Assembly (NCBI GenBank): GCA_023667315.1
Contig: JAMPAI010000005.1
Span: 62,001 to 126,000, forward strand
DNA: 64,000 nucleotides
Direction of reading: 5' to 3'
Source: Ruminococcus flavefaciens
GTDB lineage: Bacteria > Bacteroidota > Bacteroidia > Bacteroidales > P3
Both the position numbers and the translations under genes were made by a program. The notes beneath the pieces are model-generated. The model was not told where the DNA came from, did not search any database, and was given only the letters and a program-made list of their open reading frames with translations. The first letter of the stretch is position 1, and each line of letters starts with the position of its first letter. Below, piece by piece: positions 44,440 to 53,678 of the stretch.

Positions 44440-44620
44440 CGAATGTTTTGATTCAGCCAAACGGACAGAGCCGAACTTGTTCGAGCTATGCCGTGGCCAA
44501 AACGTGCCTTGAAAAGGAACCTTTTCGTGAAGCCATGAGCAGAGGCCAAGTTTACTTGGGCTATGCCATGGCGAGAAAAGGTCGGTTGAAAACCAACGAT
44601 TTGTGCACGAACAGCGAATC
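44440..44620. repeat. Cluster of short palindromes with two diverged 32-bp copies
   Basis: The gene-free stretch 44348-44636 holds two similar segments, 44467-44498 and 44541-44572, sharing AGAG...GGGCTATGCC-type sequence. Each has its own small palindrome (CGAACTTGTTCG; CCAAGTTTACTTGG), with pairing kept although bases differ. A further palindrome GAAAAGGAACCTTTTC lies between them. Reading frames across this stretch have no family match. It may be a REP-like intergenic element. Confidence 0.4.
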
Positions 44621-44636
44621 GGTAGGACAATGGTTT

Positions 44637-45275
44637 TCATCGCGAGACTTCTTGCTGTAATCGTTCCAAAAAACGAGCTGCATGTGCGCCATCCATTTGC
44701 GTATGGTGAAATTGAAAGGAAACCACAAGAGTCGTTTTGAACAGATGCCGCCGATACTTGCCCCATATCAGGAACGGATTGTTGAAAACGCCGCTGTACA
44801 TTCCCACCGCTCCGTCTATATCGTACTGCGCCAACACGGAAGTTCCAATCACCATGCTCTCCGTAATATCGTGGTTGACGCAGGTTTCCGCCACCTGCCG
44901 GGTAAGACGCAGATAATCCTTGTTAAAAATTTTCAAATCTTCTGTAAACGGAACATCGCAGGAACTCACCTCTCCTTCTCTATTCATCACGATGGTATTC
45001 ACCGCAAGGCTGCGGTACTGCATCAGTTTATCGCCGACGGGAAGCAAATAAAATTCCTTTACGCCGCTTGCCGCCTTGCCGATGCAATGGCACATCAGCA
45101 TATTGAATTTCATTCCCGTTGTCCGGCTTTTACGCACAAGCCGCGAAACATCCAAGGTCTTGAAAAACGTAACCATCGGCATAGGTGCCTTCATCCACAT
45201 CTCGAAAGCATACGCCCGCGAGGTTTCCTGTGAGTTTATTTCTTGCATAGGACTGTTCTGTGCAGTCTCCTTCAT
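44637..45275 (-). CDS. Chloramphenicol acetyltransferase-fold O-acetyltransferase
   Basis: 212 residues, the usual CAT trimer-subunit length. The catalytic motif HHTQMDG (residues 190-196) matches HHxxxDG of CAT enzymes, and the C-terminal AARFLERLQQ helix is typical. Other family blocks: MKFNMLMCHCIGKAAS and MYSGVFNNPFLIWGKY. The enzyme transfers acetyl from acetyl-CoA to a hydroxyl group. The N-terminus is more divergent than in known resistance CATs, so chloramphenicol is only one possible substrate and clinical resistance should not be assumed. It stands alone between the palindrome-rich stretch and an MmcQ/YjbR gene. Confidence 0.8.
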   Translation of the reverse strand: MKETAQNSPMQEINSQETSRAYAFEMWMKAPMPMVTFFKTLDVSRLVRKSRTTGMKFNMLMCHCIGKAASGVKEFYLLPVGDKLMQYRSLAVNTIVMNREGEVSSCDVPFTEDLKIFNKDYLRLTRQVAETCVNHDITESMVIGTSVLAQYDIDGAVGMYSGVFNNPFLIWGKYRRHLFKTTLVVSFQFHHTQMDGAHAARFLERLQQEVSR

Positions 45276-45307
45276 GGCTATAACTTTTCCTTATCAACTT
45301 TCCTGTC

Positions 45308-45661
45308 TCACCCTTCCAACTCCCGCTGCACCTTCTTCGGCAGCCCTTTAATGGTCTGCCGATAGGCGTGTTCTATCAGTTCGTGCTGAAGGCTGTCGGG
45401 TACGTCGCCGTAGTAGTCCAGGCTTATCCAATGCTTTTTGTTCATATGGAAACCGGGACGCACCGAGGCGTAGGATTCCTGCAATTGCAACGAATACTCC
45501 GGATCCACCTTCAGATTGTAGAACTGCCATTTGGAGGTCAAATCCACCAGGCAGAACTGCTTCCCCCCGATTTCAAACACCAGATAATCGGGTCCATAGG
45601 GCAAGCGCTCCGTAACGAAAGGCAGCGACAGTGCCTTATCCCGAACTTCCTCGATATTCAT
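45308..45661 (-). CDS. MmcQ/YjbR family protein
   Basis: 117 residues from the ATG at 45661, the normal size for this family; a longer in-frame start would run into the upstream terminator. The signature is LPYGPDYLVFEIGGKQFCL followed by LQESYASVRPGFHMNKKHWISLDY, with ELIEHAYRQTIKGLPKK at the end. The fold is CyaY-like and small, with DNA-binding suggested for some members but no firm function. Cytoplasmic. It lies 32 bases upstream of the acetyltransferase gene on the same strand. Confidence 0.88.
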   Translation of the reverse strand: MNIEEVRDKALSLPFVTERLPYGPDYLVFEIGGKQFCLVDLTSKWQFYNLKVDPEYSLQLQESYASVRPGFHMNKKHWISLDYYGDVPDSLQHELIEHAYRQTIKGLPKKVQRELEG

Positions 45662-45694
45662 CTTCCAACAGGTTTTTCGAACATAAGCCTTTGC

Positions 45695-45727
45695 AAAAAG
45701 ACCCGAGCCTGCCGGCCCGGGTCTTTC
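45695..45727 (-). terminator. Rho-independent terminator after pepE
   Basis: AAAGACCCG (45697-45705) pairs with CGGGTCTTT (45718-45726); on the minus strand a run of five T follows. It lies 20 bases past the pepE stop. Confidence 0.85.
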
Positions 45728-45746
45728 AAATTTCAATCCTCCAAGC

Positions 45747-46469
45747 TTACAGCAGGAACGACACGTCGCCGGGTTCTATCTCGCGCACTTCTTCGCCGGC
45801 CTTGAACAGACGCATCTTGCGCTTGCCGCCCAAGGTCATCTTATTCCCTTCCACTTCCAGGTAGGTGGCTTCGCGCAATCCCGCCACATACACATCGGGA
45901 TTCACCACCATGAATTCGCGGATACGGTCTTCGCGCGTCTCTCCGCCGTGCCCTTCCGGATTGGCGTCCAGATAGTGGGGATTTATCTGAAACGGCACCA
46001 GGTTGAGCGCGTTGAACGATTCCGGCTCCACGATCGGCATGTCGTTGGTGGTCTTTATCGTAGGGCAGGCCACGTTCGAACCCGCGCTCCAGCCCATATA
46101 CGGACAGCCCTGCAAGGCCTTCTCGCGGATGGCCTCCATGATGCCCGTGCGCTGCATCTCGCGCACCAGATGGAAGGTGTTGCCGCCGCCCACCACGATA
46201 CATTCCGCGTTCTGCACCGCCGTTACCGGATAGGGCGTCGCATGCACCGAATCCAGCCCCACGCCCATGGTCTCGAACACCTTGGCCACCTTCTGCGCGT
46301 AGTTTTCGTAGCCCGGGGTCACGCCCGCATAAGGCACGAACAATACACGCTTGATGCCGAACCGCTTGAAGAAATCGGTGATAATCTGTTGCGGCCAAGC
46401 CAGATAGGCTTCTCCAGCGTTGGTGGAGTTGCTGATAAGCAAAAGGTGACGGTTCATGAATGTATCCAT
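45747..46469 (-). CDS. pepE: Dipeptidase E (alpha-aspartyl dipeptidase), family S51
   Basis: 240 residues (236 if the ATG at 46457 is used, which fits the family's MxxHLLLISNS opening better). PepE cleaves Asp-X dipeptides. The nucleophile Ser is in MGWSAGSNVA (about residue 128), preceded by VVGGGNTFHLVREM, and the His site is FQINPHYLD. Cytoplasmic. It follows the methylmalonyl-CoA mutase gene by six bases, so the two share a transcript, although no biochemical link is evident. Confidence 0.93.
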   Translation of the reverse strand: MDTFMNRHLLLISNSTNAGEAYLAWPQQIITDFFKRFGIKRVLFVPYAGVTPGYENYAQKVAKVFETMGVGLDSVHATPYPVTAVQNAECIVVGGGNTFHLVREMQRTGIMEAIREKALQGCPYMGWSAGSNVACPTIKTTNDMPIVEPESFNALNLVPFQINPHYLDANPEGHGGETREDRIREFMVVNPDVYVAGLREATYLEVEGNKMTLGGKRKMRLFKAGEEVREIEPGDVSFLL

Positions 46470-46475
46470 TAAAGA

Positions 46476-48617
46476 TTATTGACGGGTCTTTTCTAAAATT
46501 TCCAGCATCTGGATGGCCGCCTGCGAGATAACGGTACCGGGACCGAACACCGCGCAAGCCCCGTGTTCAAACAGGAAATCGTAGTCCTGGTAAGGAATCA
46601 CGCCGCCCACAACCACCAGAATGTCGGGACGACCCAGTTTCTTAAGTTCTTCCACCAGCTGCGGCACCAAGGTCTTGTGACCGGCCGCGAGCGAGGAAAC
46701 GCCTACGATATGCACGTCGTTTTCAACCGCCTGCTTGGCCGCTTCGGCCGGGGTCTGGAACAAGGGTCCCATATCCACGTCGAAGCCCAGGTCGGCATAT
46801 CCGGAAGCCAATACCTTGGCGCCCCGGTCGTGTCCGTCCTGCCCCATCTTGGCAATCATGATACGCGGCTGACGGCCTTCCTTCCTGGCAAAATCCTGTG
46901 CTTTCCTAAGTGCCTCTTCAAACAAGGCATCCTTCTTGATTTCCGATGAATACACGCCTGATATAGTTCTGATAACGGCCTTGTAACGGCCGAACACTTT
47001 TTCCAATGCCGAGGAAATCTCGCCCAACGACGCCCGTTTGCGGGCCGCGTCGATCGAAAGTTCCAACAAATTGCCCTGACCGGTTTCGGCGCAGCGGGTC
47101 AACGCATCCAAGGCCGCGTCCACTTCGGCCTGGTTGCGTTCGGCGCGCAGTTTCTTCAAGCGGGCGATCTGCGCCTCGCGCACCGTGGTGTTATCGACTT
47201 CCAGCGTCTCGATGGGATCTTCCTTGTCCAAACGGTATTTGTTGACCCCTAAGATGGTATCGGTCTTCGAGTCGATGCGCGCCTGCTTGCGGGCGGCCGC
47301 CTCCTCGATACGCATCTTGGGAATGCCGGCTTCCACGGCCGCCGCCATACCGCCCAACTTTTCCACTTCCTGAATCAGTTCCCAGGCCCTATGCGCCAGT
47401 TCGTGCGTAAGTTTTTCCACATAGTACGAACCTGCCCAGGGGTCGATTTCCTTGCAGACCTGGGTTTCTTCCTGAATATAGATCTGCGTGTTGCGGGCAA
47501 TGCGCGCCGAAAAGTCGGTAGGCAGCGCGATGGCTTCGTCGAGCGCGTTGGTGTGCAGCGACTGGGTGTGTCCCAAGGCCGCGCCCATGGCTTCCACGCA
47601 GGTACGGGTAACGTTGTTGAAGGGATCCTGTTCGGTAAGCGACCAGCCCGAAGTCTGCGAGTGCGTACGCAGGCTCATCGACTTGGGGTTCTTGGGGTTG
47701 AACTGCTTGATGAGCTTGGCCCACAGCATACGGGCGGCGCGCATCTTGGCGATTTCCATGAAGTGGTTCATGCCGATGCCCCAGAAGAACGAGAGACGGG
47801 GCGCGAAGTCGTCGATGCTCATGCCCGCGTTGATACCGGCGCGGATATATTCCAGCCCGTCGGCCAGCGTATAGGCCAGCTCGATGTCGGCGGTGGCGCC
47901 CGCCTCCTGGATATGGTAACCCGAGATACTGATCGAGTTGAACTTGGGCATATTCTTGGAGGTGAACTCGAAGATATCGGCGATAATCTTCATCGAAGGC
48001 ATGGGCGGATAGATATAGGTGTTGCGCACCATGAATTCCTTGAGGATATCGTTCTGAATGGTACCGCTCAGCTGTTCCATCTTCACGCCCTGTTCCTCGG
48101 CGGCCACGATGTAAAACGCCAGGATGGGCAGCACGGCGCCGTTCATGGTCATCGACACCGACATCTTGTCTAACGGAATCTGGTTGAAGAGGATCTCCAT
48201 ATCCAGGATGGAATCGACCGCCACACCGGCCTTGCCCACATCGCCCAACACACGTTCGTTGTCGGAGTCGTAGCCCCGGTGCGTGGCCAGGTCGAAGGCG
48301 ATGCTCAATCCCTTCTGTCCGGCCGCCAGGTTGCGGCGGTAAAAGGCGTTGGATTCCTCGGCCGTGGAGAAGCCGGCATACTGACGGATGGTCCAGGGAC
48401 GCTGGGTGTACATGGTGCTGTACGGGCCGCGTAAAAACGGAGGAAGACCGGCCGCATAGTTGAGATGTTCCATGCCCTGCAGGTCTTCTTTGGTGTAAAA
48501 CGGTTTTACGGGTATTTGTTCGGGCGTGTTCCAGACAGGACTTTCCGCCTTTTTCGTCGTTGATTTCCGAGCCGGAACGCCGGCCTTGATATCGACGTTT
48601 TTAAAATTCGGTTTCAT
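46476..48617 (-). CDS. Methylmalonyl-CoA mutase large (alpha) subunit
   Basis: 713 residues. This adenosylcobalamin enzyme interconverts succinyl-CoA and methylmalonyl-CoA on the route to propionate. The catalytic barrel includes [18 protein letters not shown] and [19 protein letters not shown]; the C-terminal B12 domain has the base-off motif [13 protein letters not shown] near residue 595, then [10 protein letters not shown]. All expected key blocks are present. It is the active large subunit of the two-subunit type, but the small-subunit gene, normally directly upstream, is not here: mreD is. It has its own -7 box at 48683-48690 and is followed by pepE. Confidence 0.95.
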   Translation of the reverse strand: MKPNFKNVDIKAGVPARKSTTKKAESPVWNTPEQIPVKPFYTKEDLQGMEHLNYAAGLPPFLRGPYSTMYTQRPWTIRQYAGFSTAEESNAFYRRNLAAGQKGLSIAFDLATHRGYDSDNERVLGDVGKAGVAVDSILDMEILFNQIPLDKMSVSMTMNGAVLPILAFYIVAAEEQGVKMEQLSGTIQNDILKEFMVRNTYIYPPMPSMKIIADIFEFTSKNMPKFNSISISGYHIQEAGATADIELAYTLADGLEYIRAGINAGMSIDDFAPRLSFFWGIGMNHFMEIAKMRAARMLWAKLIKQFNPKNPKSMSLRTHSQTSGWSLTEQDPFNNVTRTCVEAMGAALGHTQSLHTNALDEAIALPTDFSARIARNTQIYIQEETQVCKEIDPWAGSYYVEKLTHELAHRAWELIQEVEKLGGMAAAVEAGIPKMRIEEAAARKQARIDSKTDTILGVNKYRLDKEDPIETLEVDNTTVREAQIARLKKLRAERNQAEVDAALDALTRCAETGQGNLLELSIDAARKRASLGEISSALEKVFGRYKAVIRTISGVYSSEIKKDALFEEALRKAQDFARKEGRQPRIMIAKMGQDGHDRGAKVLASGYADLGFDVDMGPLFQTPAEAAKQAVENDVHIVGVSSLAAGHKTLVPQLVEELKKLGRPDILVVVGGVIPYQDYDFLFEHGACAVFGPGTVISQAAIQMLEILEKTRQ

Positions 48618-48682
48618 GCATTTGCTTTTTTATCAAGGGTTTCAACCTCACTTTTCTTATGCACCCCCTCAATTCAAACCTG

Positions 48683-48690
48683 CAAAGATA
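48683..48690 (-). promoter_or_regulatory. -7 promoter box for methylmalonyl-CoA mutase
   Basis: TATCTTTG on the minus strand, 65 bases before the mutase ATG, so the gene need not depend on the mre promoter. The leader is too short for a cobalamin riboswitch. Confidence 0.55.
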
Positions 48691-48706
48691 GTGCAATCTG
48701 ATTAAA

Positions 48707-49234
48707 TCAGCGCAGGCTCGCCTTGGGCTTGAATACCGTTATCGTGAGTATCACGCATACAAAACATACCAGCGTGCTGCCCACGGTAAGGTAGAGAGTG
48801 TAGAATATGTTCCTGAAGCTGAAAGCGTCTATCATGAAATACGACAGGTGAAAGAGCAGGGTCGTCCACAAGGTGTAGGAAACGAAGCCGCCCCAGCCCA
48901 TCTGCGCCGGCAGCGGCGTTCCGCTCAGGTCGCTGTCGCGCCCCGATTCGTGGCGGTTCTTGATACGGAAATAAACGACCCGCACGAAGGCCATCAGCGT
49001 GGCCGCGGCCGCGTTAAGCCCCGGCACCTGGCAGAGCACGTCCACGCAGAGTCCGGAAACGAAACCCAGCAGCAACACCACCGCAGCCGAAGTCTGCAAG
49101 GGCAGCAGCAGGATGGCGATCGGATACACCATGCAGTGCAGGTTGCCCGGCAGGTCGATGTGTTCCAACACCATGCCCTGCAAAAGGATCAGGAATACGA
49201 AACGTATCAGATTTTTCCAGATGCTTGTCTGCAT
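48707..49234 (-). CDS. mreD: Rod-shape-determining protein MreD
   Basis: 175 residues with five or six hydrophobic segments and little else, typical of MreD, the least conserved member of the elongasome. Features are LIRFVFLILLQGMVLEHIDL at the N-terminus and PIAILLLPLQTSAAVVLLLGFVSGL. It is an inner-membrane partner of MreC and of the peptidoglycan elongation machinery. The start overlaps the end of mreC by 28 bases, giving translational coupling. The usual downstream pbp2 and rodA genes are not next to it. Confidence 0.85.
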   Translation of the reverse strand: MQTSIWKNLIRFVFLILLQGMVLEHIDLPGNLHCMVYPIAILLLPLQTSAAVVLLLGFVSGLCVDVLCQVPGLNAAAATLMAFVRVVYFRIKNRHESGRDSDLSGTPLPAQMGWGGFVSYTLWTTLLFHLSYFMIDAFSFRNIFYTLYLTVGSTLVCFVCVILTITVFKPKASLR

Positions 49235-50034
49235 GCCTCAATGTCTTCTTTGTAAAGGTTCTTCACCACATAGACCCGGTCTATGCGGCGATAGTCTTCG
49301 CTGAACTGTATTTTCAGGCGGTAAAAGTCGTCTTCCTTGCCGGCAATCTCAGATACGAAACCCACCGGAATGCCGCCCGGATACACCACCGAGAGCCCGC
49401 TGGTAACCACCTTGTCGCCCACGCGCACAGGCACGTGCGAGGGAATGTCGCTCAACACCGCCTCGTCGCAACGCACGCCCGGCCAAGTAAGCGAGCCCGA
49501 ATGCCCGCTGGCGGCCAAACGCACGCTCACCATGCTCTGACGGTGCAAGACCGAGATAACGGAACTGAAATGCTGGGAAACCTTGTCCACGATACCGACG
49601 ATGCCGTTGGGCGAGATCACCGCCATGCCCGGCTCCACGCCTTCGTCGCGGCCGGCATCCAACAGAAAATAGTTGTCGGCCTGGTTGATGTGCCCGTTTA
49701 CGATACGGGCGGGCAGGAACACGTACATCTGACGGTAAAGACTGTCGGTACGGGTGGAATCCTGAAAATGGACAGTTTGCAGATAGGAGGTTTCCAGACC
49801 GGCGCGCAGACGGGCGTTCTCGCGTTGCAGGCGGGCGTTCTCGCGCCTCAGATCGGCCTTGCTCCGGTACTCGCCCGAAGACATGAAAACACCCTTCACG
49901 CCCGTGCAAAAGCCATACAGGCGCGACTCCTGCTGCTGGTGATAACGGAAGTAGAGCGTAAGCGCCACGGCTTCCAAGGCCAGGAACAAGAGCACGTAGA
50001 AGTTACGTTTCAGCAATTGAAAGATGGTCTTCAT
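49207..50034 (-). CDS. mreC: Rod-shape-determining protein MreC
   Basis: 275 residues: one N-terminal membrane anchor (FYVLLFLALEAVALTLYF), then a coiled coil (RSKADLRRENARLQRENARL) and two beta-barrel domains with MAVISPNGIVGIVDKVSQHFSSVISVLH and GDKVVTSGLSVVYPGGIPVGFV, the standard MreC signature. It is periplasmic and organises PBP2/RodA during side-wall growth. It lies 22 bases after mreB and overlaps mreD. Confidence 0.93.
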   Translation of the reverse strand: MKTIFQLLKRNFYVLLFLALEAVALTLYFRYHQQQESRLYGFCTGVKGVFMSSGEYRSKADLRRENARLQRENARLRAGLETSYLQTVHFQDSTRTDSLYRQMYVFLPARIVNGHINQADNYFLLDAGRDEGVEPGMAVISPNGIVGIVDKVSQHFSSVISVLHRQSMVSVRLAASGHSGSLTWPGVRCDEAVLSDIPSHVPVRVGDKVVTSGLSVVYPGGIPVGFVSEIAGKEDDFYRLKIQFSEDYRRIDRVYVVKNLYKEDIEACRQASGKI

Positions 50035-50056
50035 CTTCTGCTCTCCGTAACAAGAA

Positions 50057-51079
50057 CTACTTAATCAGGAAGGTAAACTTGTCGAAGTTTTTAAGCGCGA
50101 TGCCCGTACCGCGGGCCACGGCGCGCAAGGGGTCTTCCGCCAGATGCACGGGCAGTTTGGTTTTGGCCGCCAAACGCTTGTCCAATCCGCGCAGGAGCGA
50201 ACCGCCGCCCGCCAGATAGATACCCGTCTTGAAAATATCGGCCGACAGTTCGGGAGGCGTCATTTCCAAGGCATTGAGCACCGCCGCCTCGATCTTGAGG
50301 ATCGAACGGTCCAACGCCTGGGCAATCTCAGCGTAATTCACCACGATTTCCTTGGGAATGCCGGTAAGCATATCGCGACCCTGAACGGCGAAGTCTTCGG
50401 GAGGCGTGTCCAATTCGGGAAGCGCGGCCCCCACCTCGATCTTGATGCGTTCGGAAGTATAGTCGCCGATGCTGATGTTGTGGCGCTTGCGCATGTATTC
50501 CTTGATATCCTGGTTGAAATCGTCGCCGGCGATACGGATCGACTTGTTGCTTACGATGCCGCCCAGCGCGATGACCGCGATTTCGCTGGTACCGCCACCG
50601 ATGTCCACCACCATGTTGCCGTGGGGTTCAAGCACGTTGAGGCCGATACCTATGGCGGCCGCCATAGGTTCGTGAATCAGCCGCACCTCGCGGGCGCCGG
50701 CCTGTTCGGCCGAATCCCTTACGGCACGTTCTTCCACCTCGGTGATGCCGGAGGGAATACAGATAACCATCTTGAGCGCGGGCGGAAACACCGACTTGGG
50801 CGCGGGAATTTTCTTGATCAGCTCGCGCATCAGGCTTTCGGTGGCCTGGAAGTCGGCGATCACCCCGTCTTTCATGGGGCGTACGGTGCGGATGTTGTCG
50901 GGCGTCTTGCCATGCATCATCATGGCGTATTTCCCTACGGCAAGCACCTTGCCGCTGTTGCGTTCCAGGGCGATGACCGAAGGCTCGTCCACCACCACTT
51001 TATCGTTGTATATGATAATCGTATTGGCCGTTCCGAGGTCAATCGCGATTTCTCGATTCATGAATGAAAAAAGGCCCAT
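50057..51079 (-). CDS. mreB: Rod-shape-determining protein MreB
   Basis: 340 residues; actin-like ATPase that forms membrane filaments directing cell-wall synthesis. Phosphate-1 is IDLGTANTIIIY, phosphate-2 is MVVDIGGGTSEIAVI and the adenosine motif is GIYLAGGGSLLRG. The N-terminal MGLFSF segment fits an amphipathic membrane-binding tip, which supports the start at 51079. It heads the operon mreB-mreC-mreD. No exact TAnnTTTG box was found upstream. Confidence 0.97.
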   Translation of the reverse strand: MGLFSFMNREIAIDLGTANTIIIYNDKVVVDEPSVIALERNSGKVLAVGKYAMMMHGKTPDNIRTVRPMKDGVIADFQATESLMRELIKKIPAPKSVFPPALKMVICIPSGITEVEERAVRDSAEQAGAREVRLIHEPMAAAIGIGLNVLEPHGNMVVDIGGGTSEIAVIALGGIVSNKSIRIAGDDFNQDIKEYMRKRHNISIGDYTSERIKIEVGAALPELDTPPEDFAVQGRDMLTGIPKEIVVNYAEIAQALDRSILKIEAAVLNALEMTPPELSADIFKTGIYLAGGGSLLRGLDKRLAAKTKLPVHLAEDPLRAVARGTGIALKNFDKFTFLIK

Positions 51080-51239
51080 TTCTCTTGTAACTATGTGATT
51101 ATGTGTTGTATTTTAGCAAAACTCGCTCTACTAAGCGAAAAATACAACTGCCAAAAGTAATTATTTTGTTGCTTTCTTACAAAACAAAATCGGGCTATTA
51201 TCCACAGAATGATGTTAAAAAGTGACGCCTCCGCCGTTA

Positions 51240-51271
51240 TTTGGCAGCGCAAGGCAGAAACATTAACTTTG
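51240..51271 (+). promoter_or_regulatory. Complete Bacteroidota promoter for the nucleotidyltransferase-miaA operon
   Basis: TTTG at 51240-51243, a 20-base spacer, then TAACTTTG (TAnnTTTG) at 51264-51271. It lies 17 bases before the ATG at 51289, and so rules out an upstream in-frame TTG at 51241. Confidence 0.75.
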
Positions 51272-51288
51272 CGCTACTGGCATTTATC

Positions 51289-52728
51289 ATGAACCTGAAA
51301 GAAAAACTCACCCATCCCGTTTTCGGAATCATCCAAAAGGTGGCCGACCGCAAAAAGCGACAAGTGTTCGTGGTGGGCGGCTTCGTGCGCGACCTGCTGC
51401 TGAACCGGCATTCGGCCGACGTGGACTGCGTGGTGATGGGAAACGGCATCGACCTTTGCCGGGAGATCTGCGCGGAAATCGAAAAAACGTACAAGACGAC
51501 CGTCGATTTACAGGAATTCGGGCAATTCGGAACCTGCAAGTTCGGATTCGACGGCCTGGAAATCGAGTTCGTGGGCGCCCGCAGGGAATGTTACCGCCCC
51601 GGTTCGCGCAAGCCCACGGTGGAGGAAGGCACGATGGAGGAAGACCGGATGCGGCGCGACTTCAGCATAAACGCCATGGCGCTCTCGCTCAACAAAAAGA
51701 CGTTCGGCGAGCTGTCCGACCCTTTCAATGGCGTGGAAGACCTGCAGAACCAACAGATACGCTCCCACCGCGACCCGGACCAGAGTTTCGAGGAAGACCC
51801 CCTGCGCATGCTGCGCGCCATCCGCTTCGCCTCCCAGCTGTTTTTCGACATCGAGGCGGAGACCTTCGCGGCCATCATACGCCAAAAGGAGCACGTGCGG
51901 GAACTCTCGGCCGAACGCATCACCGAAGAACTCAACAAGATCATCCTCTCGCCCAAACCCTCCTACGGCTTCAAGCTGCTGGACGCCGCGGGCATCCTCG
52001 AGATAATCTTTCCCGAATTCTGCGCCTTGAAAGGCGTGGAAGTGCGCAACAAGAAGGCGCATAAAGACAATTTCGAACACACCCTGGAAGTGCTCGACCA
52101 CGTGGCCTACGCCGACGGAGGGGGGAACCTCTGGCTGCGGTGGGCGGCGCTGCTGCACGACATCGCCAAGCCCAGGACAAAACGTTTCGAGGAACCGCGC
52201 GGATGGACGTTCCACGGACACGAGTTCGTAGGCGGCAAGATGGTACCGGGCATTTTCCGCAGGTTCAAGCTGCCGATGGACGAGAACATGCGCTTCGTAA
52301 AGAAGATGGTGGAACTGCACCTGCGCCCCATCATCCTGGCCGAAGACATCGTGACCGATTCGGCGGTGCGCCGCCTGCTGTTCGAGGCCGGCGAGGACAT
52401 CGATAGCCTGATGACGCTGGCGCGCGCCGACATCACCTCCAAGAACCGCGAGAAGGTGCAGCGTTACCTCAACAATTTCACGATCGTGGAACGCAAGCTC
52501 AAGGAACTGGAGGAAAAGGACCGCATCCGCAACTTCCAGCCTCCCGTTTCGGGCAGCGACATCATGGAATACTATAACCTGCCGCCCTGCGCGGAAATCG
52601 GCATCATAAAGACCCGCATCAAGGACGCCATCCTGGACGGCGCAATCGAAAACGACCGCCAGCAGGCATGGAACCTCATGCTCGAGATAGGCCAAGAACT
52701 CGGTTTGAAATGTCCGCAAAAATCCTGA
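51289..52728 (+). CDS. CCA-adding-type tRNA nucleotidyltransferase with HD domain
   Basis: 479 residues from ATG 51289, just after a good promoter. The class II nucleotidyltransferase head has VVGGFVRDLLL (residues 28-38) and ADVDCVV with the two metal-binding Asp (44 and 46); the RRDFSINAMAL block of the tRNA/poly(A) family follows. Downstream is an HD-type phosphohydrolase domain with WAALLHDIAKPR (about residue 285). The fusion is the usual Bacteroidota form of the enzyme that builds or repairs the CCA end of tRNA; a poly(A)-polymerase role cannot be excluded from sequence alone. It overlaps miaA by 19 bases. Confidence 0.92.
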   Translation: MNLKEKLTHPVFGIIQKVADRKKRQVFVVGGFVRDLLLNRHSADVDCVVMGNGIDLCREICAEIEKTYKTTVDLQEFGQFGTCKFGFDGLEIEFVGARRECYRPGSRKPTVEEGTMEEDRMRRDFSINAMALSLNKKTFGELSDPFNGVEDLQNQQIRSHRDPDQSFEEDPLRMLRAIRFASQLFFDIEAETFAAIIRQKEHVRELSAERITEELNKIILSPKPSYGFKLLDAAGILEIIFPEFCALKGVEVRNKKAHKDNFEHTLEVLDHVAYADGGGNLWLRWAALLHDIAKPRTKRFEEPRGWTFHGHEFVGGKMVPGIFRRFKLPMDENMRFVKKMVELHLRPIILAEDIVTDSAVRRLLFEAGEDIDSLMTLARADITSKNREKVQRYLNNFTIVERKLKELEEKDRIRNFQPPVSGSDIMEYYNLPPCAEIGIIKTRIKDAILDGAIENDRQQAWNLMLEIGQELGLKCPQKS

Positions 52729-53561
52729 AAGTATTGGAAGGACCCACCGCCTCGGGCAAGACGGCGCTGGCCATCGAATGGGCGTTGAAGGAAAACACCG
52801 AGATCGTCTCGGCCGACTCCCGGCAGTTCTACCGCGAGCTGAACATAGGCGTGGCGCGGCCTTCGCCCGAAGAACTGGCCGCCGTTCCGCATCATTTCAT
52901 CGCCAACAAGAGCATCTTCCACTACTACAGTGTATCGCACTACGAACAGGAAGCCCTGGCCTTGCTCGACCGACTCTTTGCGCGCCACGACACGGTAATC
53001 ATGGCCGGCGGTTCCGGCCTGTACGTGAACGCGGTCTGCCACGGCATCGACGAACTGCCCGACCCCGCTCCCGAACTGCGGCAGCAACTAAAGGAACAGG
53101 AGGTGCGCGAGGGTTTGGAATCCTTGCAGGAACTGCTCAAAAAACTGGATCCCGTCTTTTACGAAAAGGTGGATTTACATAATCCGGTACGCCTGCGCCG
53201 TGCCTTGGAAGTGTGCATCACCACCGGCAAGCCGTACTCGTCCTTGCGCACGGCAACGTCCAAGCCAAGGCCCTTTGCGATTGAACGCTACGTGCTGACC
53301 CGCCCCAAGGAAGAACTGCACGATCGTATCGAAAAACGCACCGACCTCATGATGGAGGCGGGCTTGCTCAACGAAGCCAAGACCCTATACCCGCACCGCG
53401 AACTGAACGCGCTGCAGACGGTGGGCTACCGCGAGCTGTTCGCCTACCTCGACGGCAAGATCAGCCTCGAGCAGGCCGTTACCGATATAAAGACCAACAC
53501 CCGCCGCTACGCCAAGCGGCAGATGACGTGGCTGCGGCGGCAGGATGCCGTATGGTTGTAA
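52710..53561 (+). CDS. miaA: tRNA dimethylallyltransferase MiaA
   Basis: 283 residues from ATG 52710, inside the end of the previous gene. It adds a dimethylallyl group to A37 of tRNAs that read U-starting codons. The P-loop is GPTASGKTAL (11-20), substrate-binding VSADSRQFYRELNIG follows, then GGSGLYVNAV and the C-terminal QTVGYRELFAYLDG and TRRYAKRQMTWLRR. The protein is slightly short but complete. Together with the CCA-adding gene it forms a tRNA-maturation operon. Immediately past its stop the sequence turns into the remnant of an unrelated leftward gene. Confidence 0.96.
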   Translation: MSAKILKVLEGPTASGKTALAIEWALKENTEIVSADSRQFYRELNIGVARPSPEELAAVPHHFIANKSIFHYYSVSHYEQEALALLDRLFARHDTVIMAGGSGLYVNAVCHGIDELPDPAPELRQQLKEQEVREGLESLQELLKKLDPVFYEKVDLHNPVRLRRALEVCITTGKPYSSLRTATSKPRPFAIERYVLTRPKEELHDRIEKRTDLMMEAGLLNEAKTLYPHRELNALQTVGYRELFAYLDGKISLEQAVTDIKTNTRRYAKRQMTWLRRQDAVWL

Positions 53562-53569
53562 ATGATGAT

Positions 53570-53666
53570 TATTGGGATTGTTCTTCAAGAACGACTCCAC
53601 AAACGTCTGCGCCCGCAGTCCGAAACAAGACAATAAGAAGACCAAAATTGGAAATAGGAACTTCAT
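53570..53666 (-). pseudogene. 5' remnant of a paralogue of the candidate immunity gene
   Basis: From the ATG at 53664-53666 the sequence reads MKFLFPILVFLLSCFGLRAQ then TFVESFLKNN, matching the start of the next gene upstream (signal peptide, then QTFVDSFLKN). After about 30 codons similarity ends and the frame runs on into antisense of miaA. It is therefore the broken first tenth of a second gene copy, cut right at the miaA stop codon. Confidence 0.75.
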
Positions 53667-53678
53667 GATACATCGCTG

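Noticed and set aside
44374-44766. 130-codon minus-strand frame across the palindrome-rich gap
   Set aside because: It overlaps the acetyltransferase gene and its sequence reflects the nucleotide palindromes, with no family features.
44637-45275. Calling a chloramphenicol-resistance gene
   Set aside because: The catalytic HHxxxDG is present, but the rest is divergent and no mobile-element context is visible.
48618-48706. Cobalamin riboswitch before the B12-dependent mutase
   Set aside because: The leader is under 70 bases after the promoter box, and no B12-box-like sequence was seen.
53385-53666. 93-codon frame taken as a complete small secreted protein
   Set aside because: Only the first ~30 codons match a real gene; the rest is antisense of miaA.
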